Positions 1 through 7,638 are shown, numbered from the stretch's first letter. The stretch: 17,132 bases of DNA from an uncultured Chitinophagaceae bacterium (GCA_934502905.1 CAKSVK010000072.1:1-17132), one strand, 5' to 3'. The notes: generated from the sequence alone by a model not told the origin. A program made the numbers and translations.

Positions 1-82
1 CCGAAGATTGCCTGATGAAATACAGCACCAGCAATAACAGCACGATACCACCAAGGATAAAAGGTAATTTTTTAGGTATCAG
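1..82 (-). CDS. Possible N-terminal fragment of a membrane-anchored protein (partial, start unresolved)
   Basis: Read on the minus strand, this frame runs off the left edge. It encodes a short basic/proline stretch, then a strongly hydrophobic run (about residues 9-22, ending LLLLVLYF) followed by Arg-Gln, the pattern of an N-terminal membrane anchor. The frame stays open upstream to a TAA near 147, but no in-frame ATG, GTG or TTG precedes the hydrophobic segment. An ATG at 87-85 is out of frame and stops after two codons. The opposite strand is also open here (3-149), so the plus strand could instead hold the tail of a gene, though its sequence is less protein-like. No function can be assigned; the call rests only on the membrane-anchor pattern. 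Confidence 0.25.
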   Translation of the reverse strand, partial: MIPKKLPFILGGIVLLLLVLYFIRQSS

Positions 83-258
83 GTCATTACAACAGGTAAC
101 GGGTATTTGCCTTGTACCGGCTTTTTTATTGCATGAAAGAAATTATTAAATATCAAATAATTGATCGCCTTATTTCAACTTCGGATACCCGTTTTTTCTT
201 AATGAAAGGTGTTTCAAATTTATAAAAGTAACCTATCTGATTACCGCTTACCCTTTCG
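1..258. other. Left-edge region with no secure gene
   Basis: Apart from the doubtful minus-strand fragment at 1-82, I see no convincing coding sequence here. The stretch is AT-rich after about 120. It contains a short inverted repeat (ATCAA-N4-TTGAT, 152-165) and a distant complementary pair (CGGGTAT at 100-106, ATACCCG at 185-191, the latter followed by six Ts). Neither makes a convincing terminator or operator. The region probably separates two divergent transcription units. Confidence 0.4.
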
Positions 259-266
259 TATCTTTG
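259..266 (+). promoter_or_regulatory. Bacteroidota -7 promoter box (TATCTTTG) for the TPR gene
   Basis: TATCTTTG followed by CA matches the TAnnTTTG(CA) -7 element typical of housekeeping promoters in Bacteroidota. It would place the transcription start around 272-275, leaving an untranslated leader of about 50 bases before the gene at 322. No clear -33 TTG element is visible at the expected distance. Confidence 0.55.
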
Positions 267-286
267 CAGCCCGCTAAAAGGAACTA

Positions 287-322
287 ATGAAGGCGGATCT
301 AAGTTTACAAAAGAACACATAA
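287..322 (+). CDS. 11-codon mini-ORF overlapping the TPR gene start
   Basis: This mini-ORF encodes MKADLSLQKNT and ends in TAA. It is preceded four bases upstream by AAGGA (278-282), a better Shine-Dalgarno match than anything before the downstream gene. Its stop TAA (320-322) shares a base with the ATG of the TPR gene (322-324), forming TAATG, a classical arrangement for translational coupling by terminating and reinitiating ribosomes. It lies just downstream of the -7 box at 259-266, inside the predicted leader. The peptide itself shows no recognisable motif. It may simply deliver ribosomes to the next start, or it may be chance. Confidence 0.35.
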   Translation: MKADLSLQKNT

Positions 323-972
323 TGAAATTATACCTTTTCTTGATCAGATACCGGCTTCAGCTTGGGATTCTTGCTTTGGTGCTTGCAGTGGTTGTTAATA
401 TATATGCCGGGTTCTGGCCCGCATTTACATTGTATCTGATCGCGGCCATTGCGGTCGTAAGCCATTTCCTTATCGGTCCGATGCGTTTGATCCAGGGGTA
501 TATGGAGGAAGGGGATATTGAAGGAGCTCAGAAAGTACTTAATTCTATCAAATTCCCGGGACTGCTTATAAAGCCGGTGCGTAGTGTTTACTATTATTTG
601 AAGTCCAGTCTGGCGATGTTCGGGCAGGATTTTGATACGGCGGAAACGATGATGAAAAAAAGCCTTAGCCTGGGTATGCCCATGAAGGAGACTGAAGGGT
701 CTGCTTACTTTCAATTGGGCACCATTGCTATGCAGAAAAGTAATATGAGGCAGGCGGAAGAATATATCCGCAAGGCCATTAAAGCTGGTTTGCCGGATAA
801 AGAAAATGCCGCCGCCGCATACCTCCAGATGTGCCAGATATTCATTAACAAACGGGAATTCCGTGCTGCCAAAGATTATTTCAGGCGGGCGAAAGACCAG
901 AAACCGACCACTCCGCAGGTGGTGGACCAGATCAAACAAATTGAGAAGTATATCAGCCGTATGCCGGGCTAG
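322..972 (+). CDS. Membrane-anchored tetratricopeptide-repeat protein
   Basis: This is a 216-residue protein. Two hydrophobic helices come first (about residues 12-30 and 33-53), with only a short turn between them, forming a hairpin in the inner membrane. The remainder is a soluble alpha-helical domain on the cytoplasmic side. From about residue 55 onward, helix pairs with the TPR spacing are visible: a pair around 60-75, one at 88-115, a clear repeat at 126-155 (A-Y-F-Q-L-G ... A-E-E-Y-I-R-K-A-I) and another at 164-193 (A-A-Y-L-Q-M ... A-K-D-Y-F-R-R-A). TPR domains are protein-docking scaffolds, so the likely role is assembling a partner complex at the membrane. The partner is unknown, and neither neighbour suggests one. 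The start is fixed by the TAATG junction with the upstream mini-ORF. No catalytic motif is seen. Confidence 0.8.
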   Translation: MKLYLFLIRYRLQLGILALVLAVVVNIYAGFWPAFTLYLIAAIAVVSHFLIGPMRLIQGYMEEGDIEGAQKVLNSIKFPGLLIKPVRSVYYYLKSSLAMFGQDFDTAETMMKKSLSLGMPMKETEGSAYFQLGTIAMQKSNMRQAEEYIRKAIKAGLPDKENAAAAYLQMCQIFINKREFRAAKDYFRRAKDQKPTTPQVVDQIKQIEKYISRMPG

Positions 973-1023
973 TTATTAATATGTTGCTTTTGACTGACGG
1001 GTGATGACCGCAACCGGGAGAGA

Positions 1024-1710
1024 TCAGAGATCAACCGACACGTCCAGCAACTGTTTGCTGAAAGGGAACCATCCTTTTAATTCGGGAATATATACTTCCG
1101 TGAATTCTTCCCCAACAAACAATTTGTAGTTGAATTTGGGATATCCGTATACCATATAGCCCGGGTAATAATGTTTATAACCCTGCTGCAGGGCAAGCTC
1201 TATTTTTAGCAGGATCAGGTATTTCCCGAGGCTGTATTTTTTATAATCCGGGTGGTAGAAGTTCATGATGCCGGCAATGCTTTTATCGCCTTTATCGAAA
1301 ATGCCCGCAGCGATCAGCGTATTTTTATCCCTCACCTCAATCAGGTGACTGTCGTAAATATCCCCGAAGGCGCCCTCGTAAAATAACCAGTGGTTTACGG
1401 AAGGAGCTCCGTCGAAAGAGATCATGCTCCTGTAAAGCGTATATAAATTTTCCAGCTCATCTGTCAGCTCGAATGGCTTTACCACGAAAGAGAATTGTTT
1501 GTTCCGGTTCAGGATCGTTTTACTGCTTTTGAGGTGGGTATAATATTGCAGGTTATACCTTAACCAGAACACCTTGTAGTGCAACTCATCATCCACGATG
1601 TAATTGGTGGTAAAAATGGTTTGATGCATACGGTACCATCCCCTGGATAAAAAGTCATCCAGTTGTTCGCCTGAAAGCTTCCGGGGAGCGTAAAATTGGG
1701 GTATCGTCAT
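1024..1710 (-). CDS. Arginyl/leucyl-tRNA-protein transferase (ATE/Bpt) homologue, cysteine-free
   Basis: This is a 228-residue soluble protein. It follows the layout of the bacterial aminoacyl-tRNA-protein transferases, which add Arg or Leu to the N-termini of proteins in the N-degron pathway and use a GNAT fold. Matching blocks in order are L-S-R-G-W-Y-R-M-H-Q-T-I-F (residues 21-33), K-Q-F-S-F (71-75), Y-K-K-Y-S-L-G-K-Y (156-164) and Y-Y-P-G-Y-M-V ... F-N-Y-K (181-196). These correspond to the family's G-F-R-R-S-G, YSLG and YLGY-x-x ... MNYK blocks. Where classical members carry a Cys cluster after the GFRRSG block, this protein has none; it contains no cysteine at all. It starts 37 bp after mrpG on the same strand, so it is probably the last gene of the Mrp transcript. 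It could instead be a GNAT acyltransferase with another acceptor. Confidence 0.7.
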   Translation of the reverse strand: MTIPQFYAPRKLSGEQLDDFLSRGWYRMHQTIFTTNYIVDDELHYKVFWLRYNLQYYTHLKSSKTILNRNKQFSFVVKPFELTDELENLYTLYRSMISFDGAPSVNHWLFYEGAFGDIYDSHLIEVRDKNTLIAAGIFDKGDKSIAGIMNFYHPDYKKYSLGKYLILLKIELALQQGYKHYYPGYMVYGYPKFNYKLFVGEEFTEVYIPELKGWFPFSKQLLDVSVDL

Positions 1711-1747
1711 ATACAGGAAAGCTGAAAAATTGAATGATCATCGGTGC

Positions 1748-2128
1748 TTATTCCGTATCGGCGTCCTCCTTCCTTTCTTCACTTAAAAGTACCTTACTTT
1801 CATTATCGTACATCTTTTCCAGGTCATCCCTGACCGTACCTTCCCATTTGGGCGCCCCGATCAGGTAGGCTACGCGGCCGATCATATGTGCCGCTACCGG
1901 GGCTGTCAGCACCAGGAAGAAAATGATGGCAAACGCTTTGGTCGTTACAGAGGCTTCGGGGAAAACAACTGCTGCGCTCAATAATAAAAGTCCGCTGCCC
2001 AGTGTGGCCGCTTTTACGGTTACGGACAGCCTGAGGTAAAAATCCGGCATTCTCAATATACCTATGGCTGCAAACAATATACTCAGCGCACCGATGGTGC
2101 TCAGGATCATAATCAAAATATCAGTCAT
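1748..2128 (-). CDS. mrpG: Na+/H+ antiporter subunit MrpG
   Basis: This is the seventh and last subunit of the Mrp complex, a small inner-membrane protein of about 126 residues with three predicted helices. The family hallmark is visible at residues 21-44: A-I-G-I-L-R-M-P-D-F-Y-L-R-L, then V-K-A-A-T-L-G. The His usual in RLHAATK is replaced by Ser here. A hydrophilic, charged tail (from about 98) is cytoplasmic. An in-frame start 12 codons upstream (2164) is possible. I chose 2128 because it has an AGGAGG Shine-Dalgarno four bases upstream, family members start here (MTDILI...), and it gives an 8-base overlap with the end of mrpF. The subunit is needed for antiport by the complex but does not form the ion channel by itself. 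Confidence 0.9.
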   Translation of the reverse strand: MTDILIMILSTIGALSILFAAIGILRMPDFYLRLSVTVKAATLGSGLLLLSAAVVFPEASVTTKAFAIIFFLVLTAPVAAHMIGRVAYLIGAPKWEGTVRDDLEKMYDNESKVLLSEERKEDADTE

Positions 2129-2396
2129 TTTTCCTCCTTCTTTCCAGGTAATACGAAAAAGCAATGGTTCCGAGAAATGCTATCAGCGCCAATATCATGC
2201 CGGTATCCATCAGGATAGGCTTTTGGGTGCTGATGCTGTATACGGTTATAACACCCACACCAATCGTTATCAGCAGGTCCAGTGCAATTACCCTGTCTAC
2301 CGTTGTTGGTCCTTTGAAGAGCCTGATGAACACCAGCACCAGCGAAATAGCTAATATGGGCAATATCACATAATCTATGTAAGTGCTTAAACTCAT
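2121..2396 (-). CDS. mrpF: Na+/H+ antiporter subunit MrpF
   Basis: This is a 91-residue inner-membrane protein with three helices (about 8-25, 36-54 and 60-82) and a basic C-terminus. The diagnostic MrpF motif, K-G-P-T-T-V-D-R-V-I-A-L-D, is at residues 28-40. Asp34, in the same motif, is the acidic residue of interest in this family. MrpF sits in the small-subunit part of the complex between MrpE and MrpG. Its stop codon overlaps the mrpG start by 8 bases, and the gap from mrpE is only 15 bases, consistent with tight co-expression and fixed stoichiometry. Confidence 0.92.
   Translation of the reverse strand: MSLSTYIDYVILPILAISLVLVFIRLFKGPTTVDRVIALDLLITIGVGVITVYSISTQKPILMDTGMILALIAFLGTIAFSYYLERRRKND
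2133..2138 (-). promoter_or_regulatory. Strong Shine-Dalgarno for mrpG (AGGAGG)
   Basis: On the minus strand, AGGAGG lies four bases before the ATG at 2128-2126, within the end of mrpF. It decides the mrpG start against the longer in-frame alternative at 2164. Such a full anti-16S match is unusual in this window, where most genes have no clear Shine-Dalgarno. Confidence 0.6.
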
Positions 2397-2411
2397 TTTT
2401 AATAATGGATT

Positions 2412-2888
2412 TTATCGCAAAATTTCCAGTAATCTTCTTTCCAGCCCGTTTTTGATCTGTGCAATGAACTTGTCTTTATCTTTCAGGTACATCACATGAA
2501 TATAGATGGCTTTTTTATCGTCGCTTATATCCAGGATGAGGGTACCGGGCGTCAGTGAAATAACAGTAGCCAGTATATTTATTTCAAAGTCGCTCCGGGC
2601 AACCAAAGGATATTTCACAATCCCCGGTTTCATAAAAAATTTAGGGGTGATAACATCATAAGCCACATGAACATTTGCCTTCAGCATTTCCCAGATAAAA
2701 TAGAAAAAAAAGCTGATGATCTTGGGTACCCGGTTAAAATACCGTTGATCGGCTTCGCTTCTCCGCATGAGCCACAGGAGGAAAAAGCCCAGCAGGAACC
2801 CAAAAAAGAAATTTGAAAAGTACAATGCTCCTGTAAGCGCTACCCAAATGAAGGCAAGCAACAGGTTCATTAAAAATTGTTTTACCAT
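2412..2888 (-). CDS. mrpE: Na+/H+ antiporter subunit MrpE
   Basis: This is a 158-residue subunit, the usual length for the family. Two N-terminal helices (about 5-21 and 24-41) are followed by an R-R-S-E turn and a further amphipathic/hydrophobic segment (about 56-75). A C-terminal cytoplasmic domain carries the conserved stretch T-V-I-S-L-T-P-G-T-L (residues 108-117) and then I-Y-I-H-V-M-Y-L, both recognisable in MrpE proteins. MrpE is a structural subunit needed for assembly and full activity of the complex. The gene lies 12 bases after mrpD and 15 bases before mrpF. Confidence 0.92.
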   Translation of the reverse strand: MVKQFLMNLLLAFIWVALTGALYFSNFFFGFLLGFFLLWLMRRSEADQRYFNRVPKIISFFFYFIWEMLKANVHVAYDVITPKFFMKPGIVKYPLVARSDFEINILATVISLTPGTLILDISDDKKAIYIHVMYLKDKDKFIAQIKNGLERRLLEILR

Positions 2889-2900
2889 ACGTTTTTCTTT

Positions 2901-4421
2901 TTATTGCGGGTTACCCAAAACAGCTTCAATATAGGGTGTGGTATCCATCATTTCCGCTGATATGCGCTGTGCCAGCACAGCAATATTTTCTGCACCCAGG
3001 CCAATATATAAGGTTATGGCGGCCAAAAAAACGATCGGTCCCACCAACATGATTTTTTTAGACAGCGGAAGCGCAGCAAAGCCATCTATGATCTCTTCGC
3101 CGGATCCTTTGCTTGCCGGGATATTTTTCCAGAAAACCTCTGCCCACATCTTCGCAATTACGTATAAGGTAAGAAAACTACCGATGATGATCGCGGCTAT
3201 CAGTATATAATGCCTGCCTTCAAATCCGGCTTCAAACAGGGATATTTTGGGCCAAAAGCCGGAAAGGGGAGGTACACCTGCCAGGGAGAACAAAACAATG
3301 GCAATGACCAGCGATATCAGGGGGTAATCAGCATAAAGTCCTCCCAGCTTATCCATATTCATGGTTCCCCTCAACTGGCGTATCAAACCTGCTATCAGAA
3401 ACATGTTCGTTTTTACCATGATATCGTGGAACAGGTAGATCAGCGCTCCGGTGAGCGCCACCTGTGTGAACATTGCCAGGCCACCTATCATAAAGCCGAT
3501 ATGACAAACTATAAGATAAGAAAACAAACGCCGGATATTACGCTTGATCAAAGCGCCGAAACTGCCGGTGATGATCGTAAAGACAGCGATCAGCAGCAAC
3601 AGGTTCTTTGTAAACTCATCCGGTATAAAAATGAGGGTACACATCCGGAAGAGCGCATAGATACCTACTTTGGTAAGCAGCCCGCCGAAGGTTGCAACTA
3701 CCGCCGAAGGCGGAGTATGATAAGAAGACGGTAACCAGAAATATAGCGGAAAAACTGCGGATTTGATACCGAAGCCAATGATGAAAAACAATGCCGTGAT
3801 ATTTACCAGGTTCCTGTTTTCGATGGCAGCCACTTTTAGAGACAGGTCTGCCATATTGAGGGATCCCGTAATACCGTATAATATTGCAATGCCCGTCAGG
3901 AAGAATGTGGAAGCCAGGATATTCATGGCCATATATTTTACCGCACCCTCCACCTGCGCTTTTCTGCCGCCCAATGTCATCAGCACAAAAGAGGAAATGA
4001 TGATCACTTCAAACCACACATACAAGTTGAAGATGTCCCCTGTCAGGAAGGCGCCGTTCAAACCCATCACCAGGAAATGGAAAATAGGGAAATAGCCGTA
4101 CAATATCCTTGATCTTGAAATACCTGCGGATGAGAAAACGGATACTGCCAGGGCAGAGAAAGAGGTGAGCAGCACCAGCGAGCTGCTGAAAATATCTGCG
4201 ACAAATACAATCCCGAAAGGAGCTTTCCAGTTAGCTGCTTCCATGATCAGTATTCCGCCGTTATACACTTTCGTGAACAGTTGTATGGCGATCACCATGG
4301 CTATAAAGCACGCTGTTACACTTACAACACGATGTGCCACCGTTCTCCGCCATAAGAACAGTTGTAATATGGCGGCAAATAAATGTATGATTACGGGTAA
4401 AATTATATAGTTGTCTGTCAT
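2901..4421 (-). CDS. mrpD: Na+/H+ antiporter subunit MrpD (NuoN/NuoM-like)
   Basis: This 506-residue polytopic membrane protein (about 14 helices) is homologous to the proton-pumping subunits of respiratory complex I. The key charged residues are present: Glu138 in N-L-Y-V-W-F-E (helix 5), Lys220 in [16 protein letters not shown] (helix 7) and Lys251 in G-G-L-L-T-K-V-G (helix 8). These form the hydrophilic proton path. MrpD works with MrpA in exchanging external H+ for cytoplasmic Na+, serving pH and sodium homeostasis. The length agrees with the family (about 490-500). Its ATG overlaps the mrpC stop as ATGA, a coupled junction. Confidence 0.95.
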   Translation of the reverse strand: MTDNYIILPVIIHLFAAILQLFLWRRTVAHRVVSVTACFIAMVIAIQLFTKVYNGGILIMEAANWKAPFGIVFVADIFSSSLVLLTSFSALAVSVFSSAGISRSRILYGYFPIFHFLVMGLNGAFLTGDIFNLYVWFEVIIISSFVLMTLGGRKAQVEGAVKYMAMNILASTFFLTGIAILYGITGSLNMADLSLKVAAIENRNLVNITALFFIIGFGIKSAVFPLYFWLPSSYHTPPSAVVATFGGLLTKVGIYALFRMCTLIFIPDEFTKNLLLLIAVFTIITGSFGALIKRNIRRLFSYLIVCHIGFMIGGLAMFTQVALTGALIYLFHDIMVKTNMFLIAGLIRQLRGTMNMDKLGGLYADYPLISLVIAIVLFSLAGVPPLSGFWPKISLFEAGFEGRHYILIAAIIIGSFLTLYVIAKMWAEVFWKNIPASKGSGEEIIDGFAALPLSKKIMLVGPIVFLAAITLYIGLGAENIAVLAQRISAEMMDTTPYIEAVLGNPQ

Positions 4422-4774
4422 ATATCTTCTTCCTCCGGTGTGTTTAAGTCGTCAAGATCATCCGAGTTGACCAATACATATACTCTCTTTAATAAAACAA
4501 TGGCAAACGCCTGCAAGCCAAAGCTGATGACAATGGCTGTGAGGATAAGCGCCTGGGGAATAGGATCGGCATAGATGCCTGTAAGCACATCGGCTGCCTC
4601 TTCTATAACGGGAGGTTTACCTTTTGTTATGGTTCCTAATAAAAAAATCAGGATGTTCACACCGTTTCCCAGCAAGCCTATGCCTATCAGCAGCTTTACC
4701 ATGCTTCGCCGGAGCAGCATATATATGCCTGTTGAATATAATAGTCCTGTTAAAATCAATAATAGTATCTCCAT
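4418..4774 (-). CDS. mrpC: Na+/H+ antiporter subunit MrpC (NuoK-like)
   Basis: This 118-residue inner-membrane subunit has three helices and is related to NuoK. The family signature [14 protein letters not shown], then [10 protein letters not shown], is at residues 17-43, and [15 protein letters not shown] lies near 71-85. The acidic tail (D-D-L-D-D ... E-E-E-D) is cytoplasmic. A longer frame reaches an ATG at 4825, but it would overlap mrpB by 47 bases and add a non-homologous N-terminus. The start at 4774 (MEILLLI) matches the family and lies 4 bases after the mrpB stop. The gene shares an ATGA overlap with mrpD. Confidence 0.93.
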   Translation of the reverse strand: MEILLLILTGLLYSTGIYMLLRRSMVKLLIGIGLLGNGVNILIFLLGTITKGKPPVIEEAADVLTGIYADPIPQALILTAIVISFGLQAFAIVLLKRVYVLVNSDDLDDLNTPEEEDI

Positions 4775-4778
4775 GGGG

Positions 4779-5192
4779 TTAGTCGCTATATTGAAATATG
4801 CTGAATAAAATAGTAAGCACCACACCGATTACGAGGAAGTATACCCCGATATCGAAAAACAGGGCAGTACCAATGCTGCCGATCACCGGTATCGGCTGCT
4901 CCACCCACAGGCCTGTCATTACCGGTTTGCCGGATAACAGGGGGAGGAACATGCTTGCCGCTGAAATAGCCAGCCCAAACGGGATAAGACCACTCGGGTG
5001 CACAGGTAAAAGCTTTAAAGTATTATTTACGCCGTGGGTAAAGCTGTGCAGCACAAAAGCTATGGAAGCAATCAGTCCTCCTACAAATCCCCCCCCGGGA
5101 TAATAATGCCCCCGCAGCAGGATGAAAATAGAAAACAGCAGCAGGATCGGCAGAAGATACTCCGTAGCTGTTTTTAAGATAATACTTTTCAT
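4779..5192 (-). CDS. mrpB: Na+/H+ antiporter subunit MrpB
   Basis: This is a 137-residue four-helix membrane subunit. The family hallmark [14 protein letters not shown] is at residues 27-40, and [15 protein letters not shown] follows in the loop before the third helix. MrpB equates to the separately encoded MnhB-type domain and packs against the C-terminal part of MrpA. The Gly-Gly-Gly of the motif is written with a run of eight Gs on the coding strand (5096-5089), a slippage-prone tract in an essential motif. The gap to mrpA upstream (45 bases) is the largest inside the operon. Confidence 0.94.
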   Translation of the reverse strand: MKSIILKTATEYLLPILLLFSIFILLRGHYYPGGGFVGGLIASIAFVLHSFTHGVNNTLKLLPVHPSGLIPFGLAISAASMFLPLLSGKPVMTGLWVEQPIPVIGSIGTALFFDIGVYFLVIGVVLTILFSIFQYSD

Positions 5193-5237
5193 TCAATACT
5201 TTTTTTATTCACAAATCATGTAGGGTATGCCTTACCG

Positions 5238-7532
5238 TTATTCTTTTTCGGAAGACTTCAACCTCAGGTTAATAAGACTGAATACTCCCAGCGCTGCTAC
5301 ACTAAGCACTACAATTTCAAACATGGTATCAAAGCCCCGGAAGTCAACCAGTATAACATTTACCACATTTTTTCCGTGGGCGAGCTTGTATGCGTTTTCT
5401 GCATAGAACTTGCTTATTTCCGTATCAATGGGCTGCTGCATTGCCTGTAATGCGACCAGTGCGATAAGGATGCCGAAGCTGGCAGCTACTATACCATCCC
5501 GTATCCTGACCTTGTTGTTGGCAAAATTGAGGAAAGGCGGGAGGCGGAAGAGAACGAATACAAACAATACCAGGGTAAGCGTATCAATTGTAAACTGTGT
5601 CATGGCCAGATCCGGCGCACTGTAAAAAACAAACATCAGGCAGATGCAATACCCTATCACACTGGTACCTACAACTGCTGTCAGGCGGGAGGAGCTTGTC
5701 ACTGTCATATAAATGGCTGCGATCAGAATACCCGCTACTACTATTTCATAGATGCTGATGGTGGAAATTTTTGCCAGGCTTATTTCTATGGGTCCGCTGT
5801 TGATGACGCGATAAGCCAGCAGCAGTACCGAAAAAACGATGATACGTAAAAGGTAGGAACGCAAAAATCCGTTGTGAAGGGTATTGGTATACCAGGTGGA
5901 CAGGTGCTGCAGAAGCCTGGCAGAGAGGGTGAATACCCGTTCGGGCAGAGCAAGCCCTATGCTCCCGGCAGGTCTGGCTGGTTTTTTAATAAAATAAAGC
6001 AGGGTACCGCAAACAATGGTAACGGCGCTAAGCAACAGTACGGTATTGAAGCCATGCCAGATCTTTAAAGTTGAATCTGCACCCGCGATCATAGATTGTG
6101 TGGCGGGTTGTAAAATGGAGGTGCCGGGCAGCGCAGGGAAGCAGCCGAAAATGACGCCTGATACGGAGAGCAGGAGAGGAGGAACCCACATAAATCCATG
6201 AGGAAGGTGTACCGACGACAAGCTGTCCGGAAGCTGTCCTGAAAAAGGTTTTATGCCTGCCAGGAATCCGGCCGCCACCAGGAAGATATTGGTGAACAAT
6301 GCAACGGCAGTCAGGATGTACGGCAGGTTATCAGCATGTAATGTTGCTTCATATACCAGGTCTTTACCAATGAACCCGAATGTAAGGGGAATGCCCGCGC
6401 TGGAAAATGCTGCTAAAGCACCTGCTATGGCAAGCGGCATCATCACTTTTCTTAACCCGGACAATAAGCTGATATTACGCGTGCCTGTTTCATGGTCTAT
6501 CACGCCGGTGATCAAAAACAGCGATGCTTTATATAATGCGTGCACCAAAACAAATACCGGCAGCGCAATCAATGCTTCTTTTGTTCCTATACCTGCTAAA
6601 AATACCAGTATTCCCAACGCAGATATGGTTGAGTAAGCCAGTATTTCCTTCAGGTCGGTCCTGAAGATGGAATAAAATGCGCCGTATAACATGGTAATGC
6701 CCCCGGCTATCACCAACGGAATGGTCCAGAGTTCGGTTCCGCCCAACACCGGAAACAGGCGGGCAAGCAGGTACACACCTGCCTTTACCATAGTGGCTGA
6801 ATGAAGGTAAGCAGAAACGGGGGTGGGCGCTTTCATAGCGCCGGGTAGCCAGAAATGGAATGGAAACTGGGCGGATTTAGTAAATGCGCCTGCAAACACC
6901 AGCAACAATATCAATCCGTACAGCGTGTGCTGCTTGAGTGCTTCGTTCGAATGGATCATTTCCTGGATGGAATAGGTGCCGGTAATATAACCGGCAAGCA
7001 CCAGGCCCGCCATCAGCAAAAAGCCACCGCCACCGGTTATCACCAGGGCTATCAGTGAGCTTCTGCGGGATTCGGCGCTTTCATTATTAAAGCCTATCAG
7101 GAAAAATGAGCTGATACTGGTAAGCTCCCAGAAAATGAACAGTAAAAGAATATTATCAGAGAGTACCACTCCAAGCATGGCTGCCATGAACATGCTCAGG
7201 TAGGCAAAAAAACGATCCAGGTAGGGATGTCCTTTCATATAACCTGCCGCATACAGGAATACCAGGGTGCCTATGCCGGTAATGAGCAGGCTGAACAGCA
7301 AGGAAAGTCCGTCCAGTTGAAAATCAAAATTGATCCCTATAGACGGTACCCATGCGTAGTGACTGCCGAATACATTGCCATTGCTGATCGCCGGGATGTG
7401 TGCCGCGAAATATATAAATAACGACAGTGGCAATAATGTTGCCAGGGGAGTGTACTTAGTTTTTTTTAAATACTTCCCGAAAGGAATGATGAATATGGAA
7501 ACAAAAAAGCCTGCCAGTACTGCAAATAGCAT
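5238..7532 (-). CDS. mrpA: Na+/H+ antiporter subunit MrpA (NuoL-like, fused MbhD/MbhE C-terminus)
   Basis: This is the largest subunit, 764 residues with roughly 20 helices. Residues 1 to about 480 form the NuoL/NuoM-type antiporter module. Its conserved charges are Glu136 in F-I-F-W-E-L, Lys219 in G-A-F-T-K-S-A-Q-F-P-F-H-F-W-L-P, His244 and Lys250 in A-Y-L-H-S-A-T-M-V-K-A-G, and His331/Lys335 in V-H-A-L-Y-K-A-S. The C-terminal third carries the MbhD-type block S-A-P-D-L-A-M-T-Q near 635 and the MbhE-type block N-V-V-N-V-I-L-V-D-F-R-G-F-D-T near 715-735, as in fused MrpA of seven-gene operons. Family length is about 770-800. It is the first gene of the operon, with a -7 box 60 bases upstream. 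No Shine-Dalgarno is visible. Confidence 0.95.
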   Translation of the reverse strand: MLFAVLAGFFVSIFIIPFGKYLKKTKYTPLATLLPLSLFIYFAAHIPAISNGNVFGSHYAWVPSIGINFDFQLDGLSLLFSLLITGIGTLVFLYAAGYMKGHPYLDRFFAYLSMFMAAMLGVVLSDNILLLFIFWELTSISSFFLIGFNNESAESRRSSLIALVITGGGGFLLMAGLVLAGYITGTYSIQEMIHSNEALKQHTLYGLILLLVFAGAFTKSAQFPFHFWLPGAMKAPTPVSAYLHSATMVKAGVYLLARLFPVLGGTELWTIPLVIAGGITMLYGAFYSIFRTDLKEILAYSTISALGILVFLAGIGTKEALIALPVFVLVHALYKASLFLITGVIDHETGTRNISLLSGLRKVMMPLAIAGALAAFSSAGIPLTFGFIGKDLVYEATLHADNLPYILTAVALFTNIFLVAAGFLAGIKPFSGQLPDSLSSVHLPHGFMWVPPLLLSVSGVIFGCFPALPGTSILQPATQSMIAGADSTLKIWHGFNTVLLLSAVTIVCGTLLYFIKKPARPAGSIGLALPERVFTLSARLLQHLSTWYTNTLHNGFLRSYLLRIIVFSVLLLAYRVINSGPIEISLAKISTISIYEIVVAGILIAAIYMTVTSSSRLTAVVGTSVIGYCICLMFVFYSAPDLAMTQFTIDTLTLVLFVFVLFRLPPFLNFANNKVRIRDGIVAASFGILIALVALQAMQQPIDTEISKFYAENAYKLAHGKNVVNVILVDFRGFDTMFEIVVLSVAALGVFSLINLRLKSSEKE

Positions 7533-7592
7533 CTATAATAATTATTACTACTATGAATGCGTCGAAAATAACCAATAATTTTTTAGGAATTG

Positions 7593-7600
7593 CAAAACTA
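7593..7600 (-). promoter_or_regulatory. Bacteroidota -7 promoter box (TAGTTTTG) for the mrp operon
   Basis: On the minus strand the sequence reads TAGTTTTGCA, an exact TAnnTTTG(CA) match, 60 bases before the mrpA ATG and within the 106-base gap after the upstream permease gene. It suggests the antiporter operon has its own promoter and is not simply the tail of the sugar-utilisation transcript. No clear -33 element was seen, and no terminator hairpin separates the two units. Confidence 0.5.
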
Positions 7601-7638
7601 CCGGGCTTTTAAAGGAGTTTTTTTAAGGTGATAAATTT

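Noticed and set aside
152..165. ATCAA-N4-TTGAT inverted repeat resembling an FNR/CRP-type site
   Set aside because: The half-sites are in the reverse order of the FNR consensus TTGAT-N4-ATCAA, and the region is AT-rich, so chance is likely.
328..939. Long minus-strand open frame opposite the TPR gene
   Set aside because: It mirrors the plus-strand gene in another frame, has an untypical composition, and shows no motif, while the plus strand has membrane helices, TPR repeats and a promoter.
970..1023. Possible bidirectional terminator between the convergent TPR and transferase genes
   Set aside because: Only very short stems (GGT-N4-ACC) can be drawn, with no adjacent T-run on either strand.
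3210..3734. Plus-strand open frame of 174 codons opposite mrpD
   Set aside because: It is antisense to strongly conserved MrpD sequence; its low-complexity, Gln/His-rich translation is typical of an antisense shadow.
6977..6996. Perfect 7-bp inverted repeat TGCCGGT-N6-ACCGGCA
   Set aside because: It lies inside mrpA coding sequence, far from any start, has no T-run, and repeats of this size are expected by chance in 17 kb.
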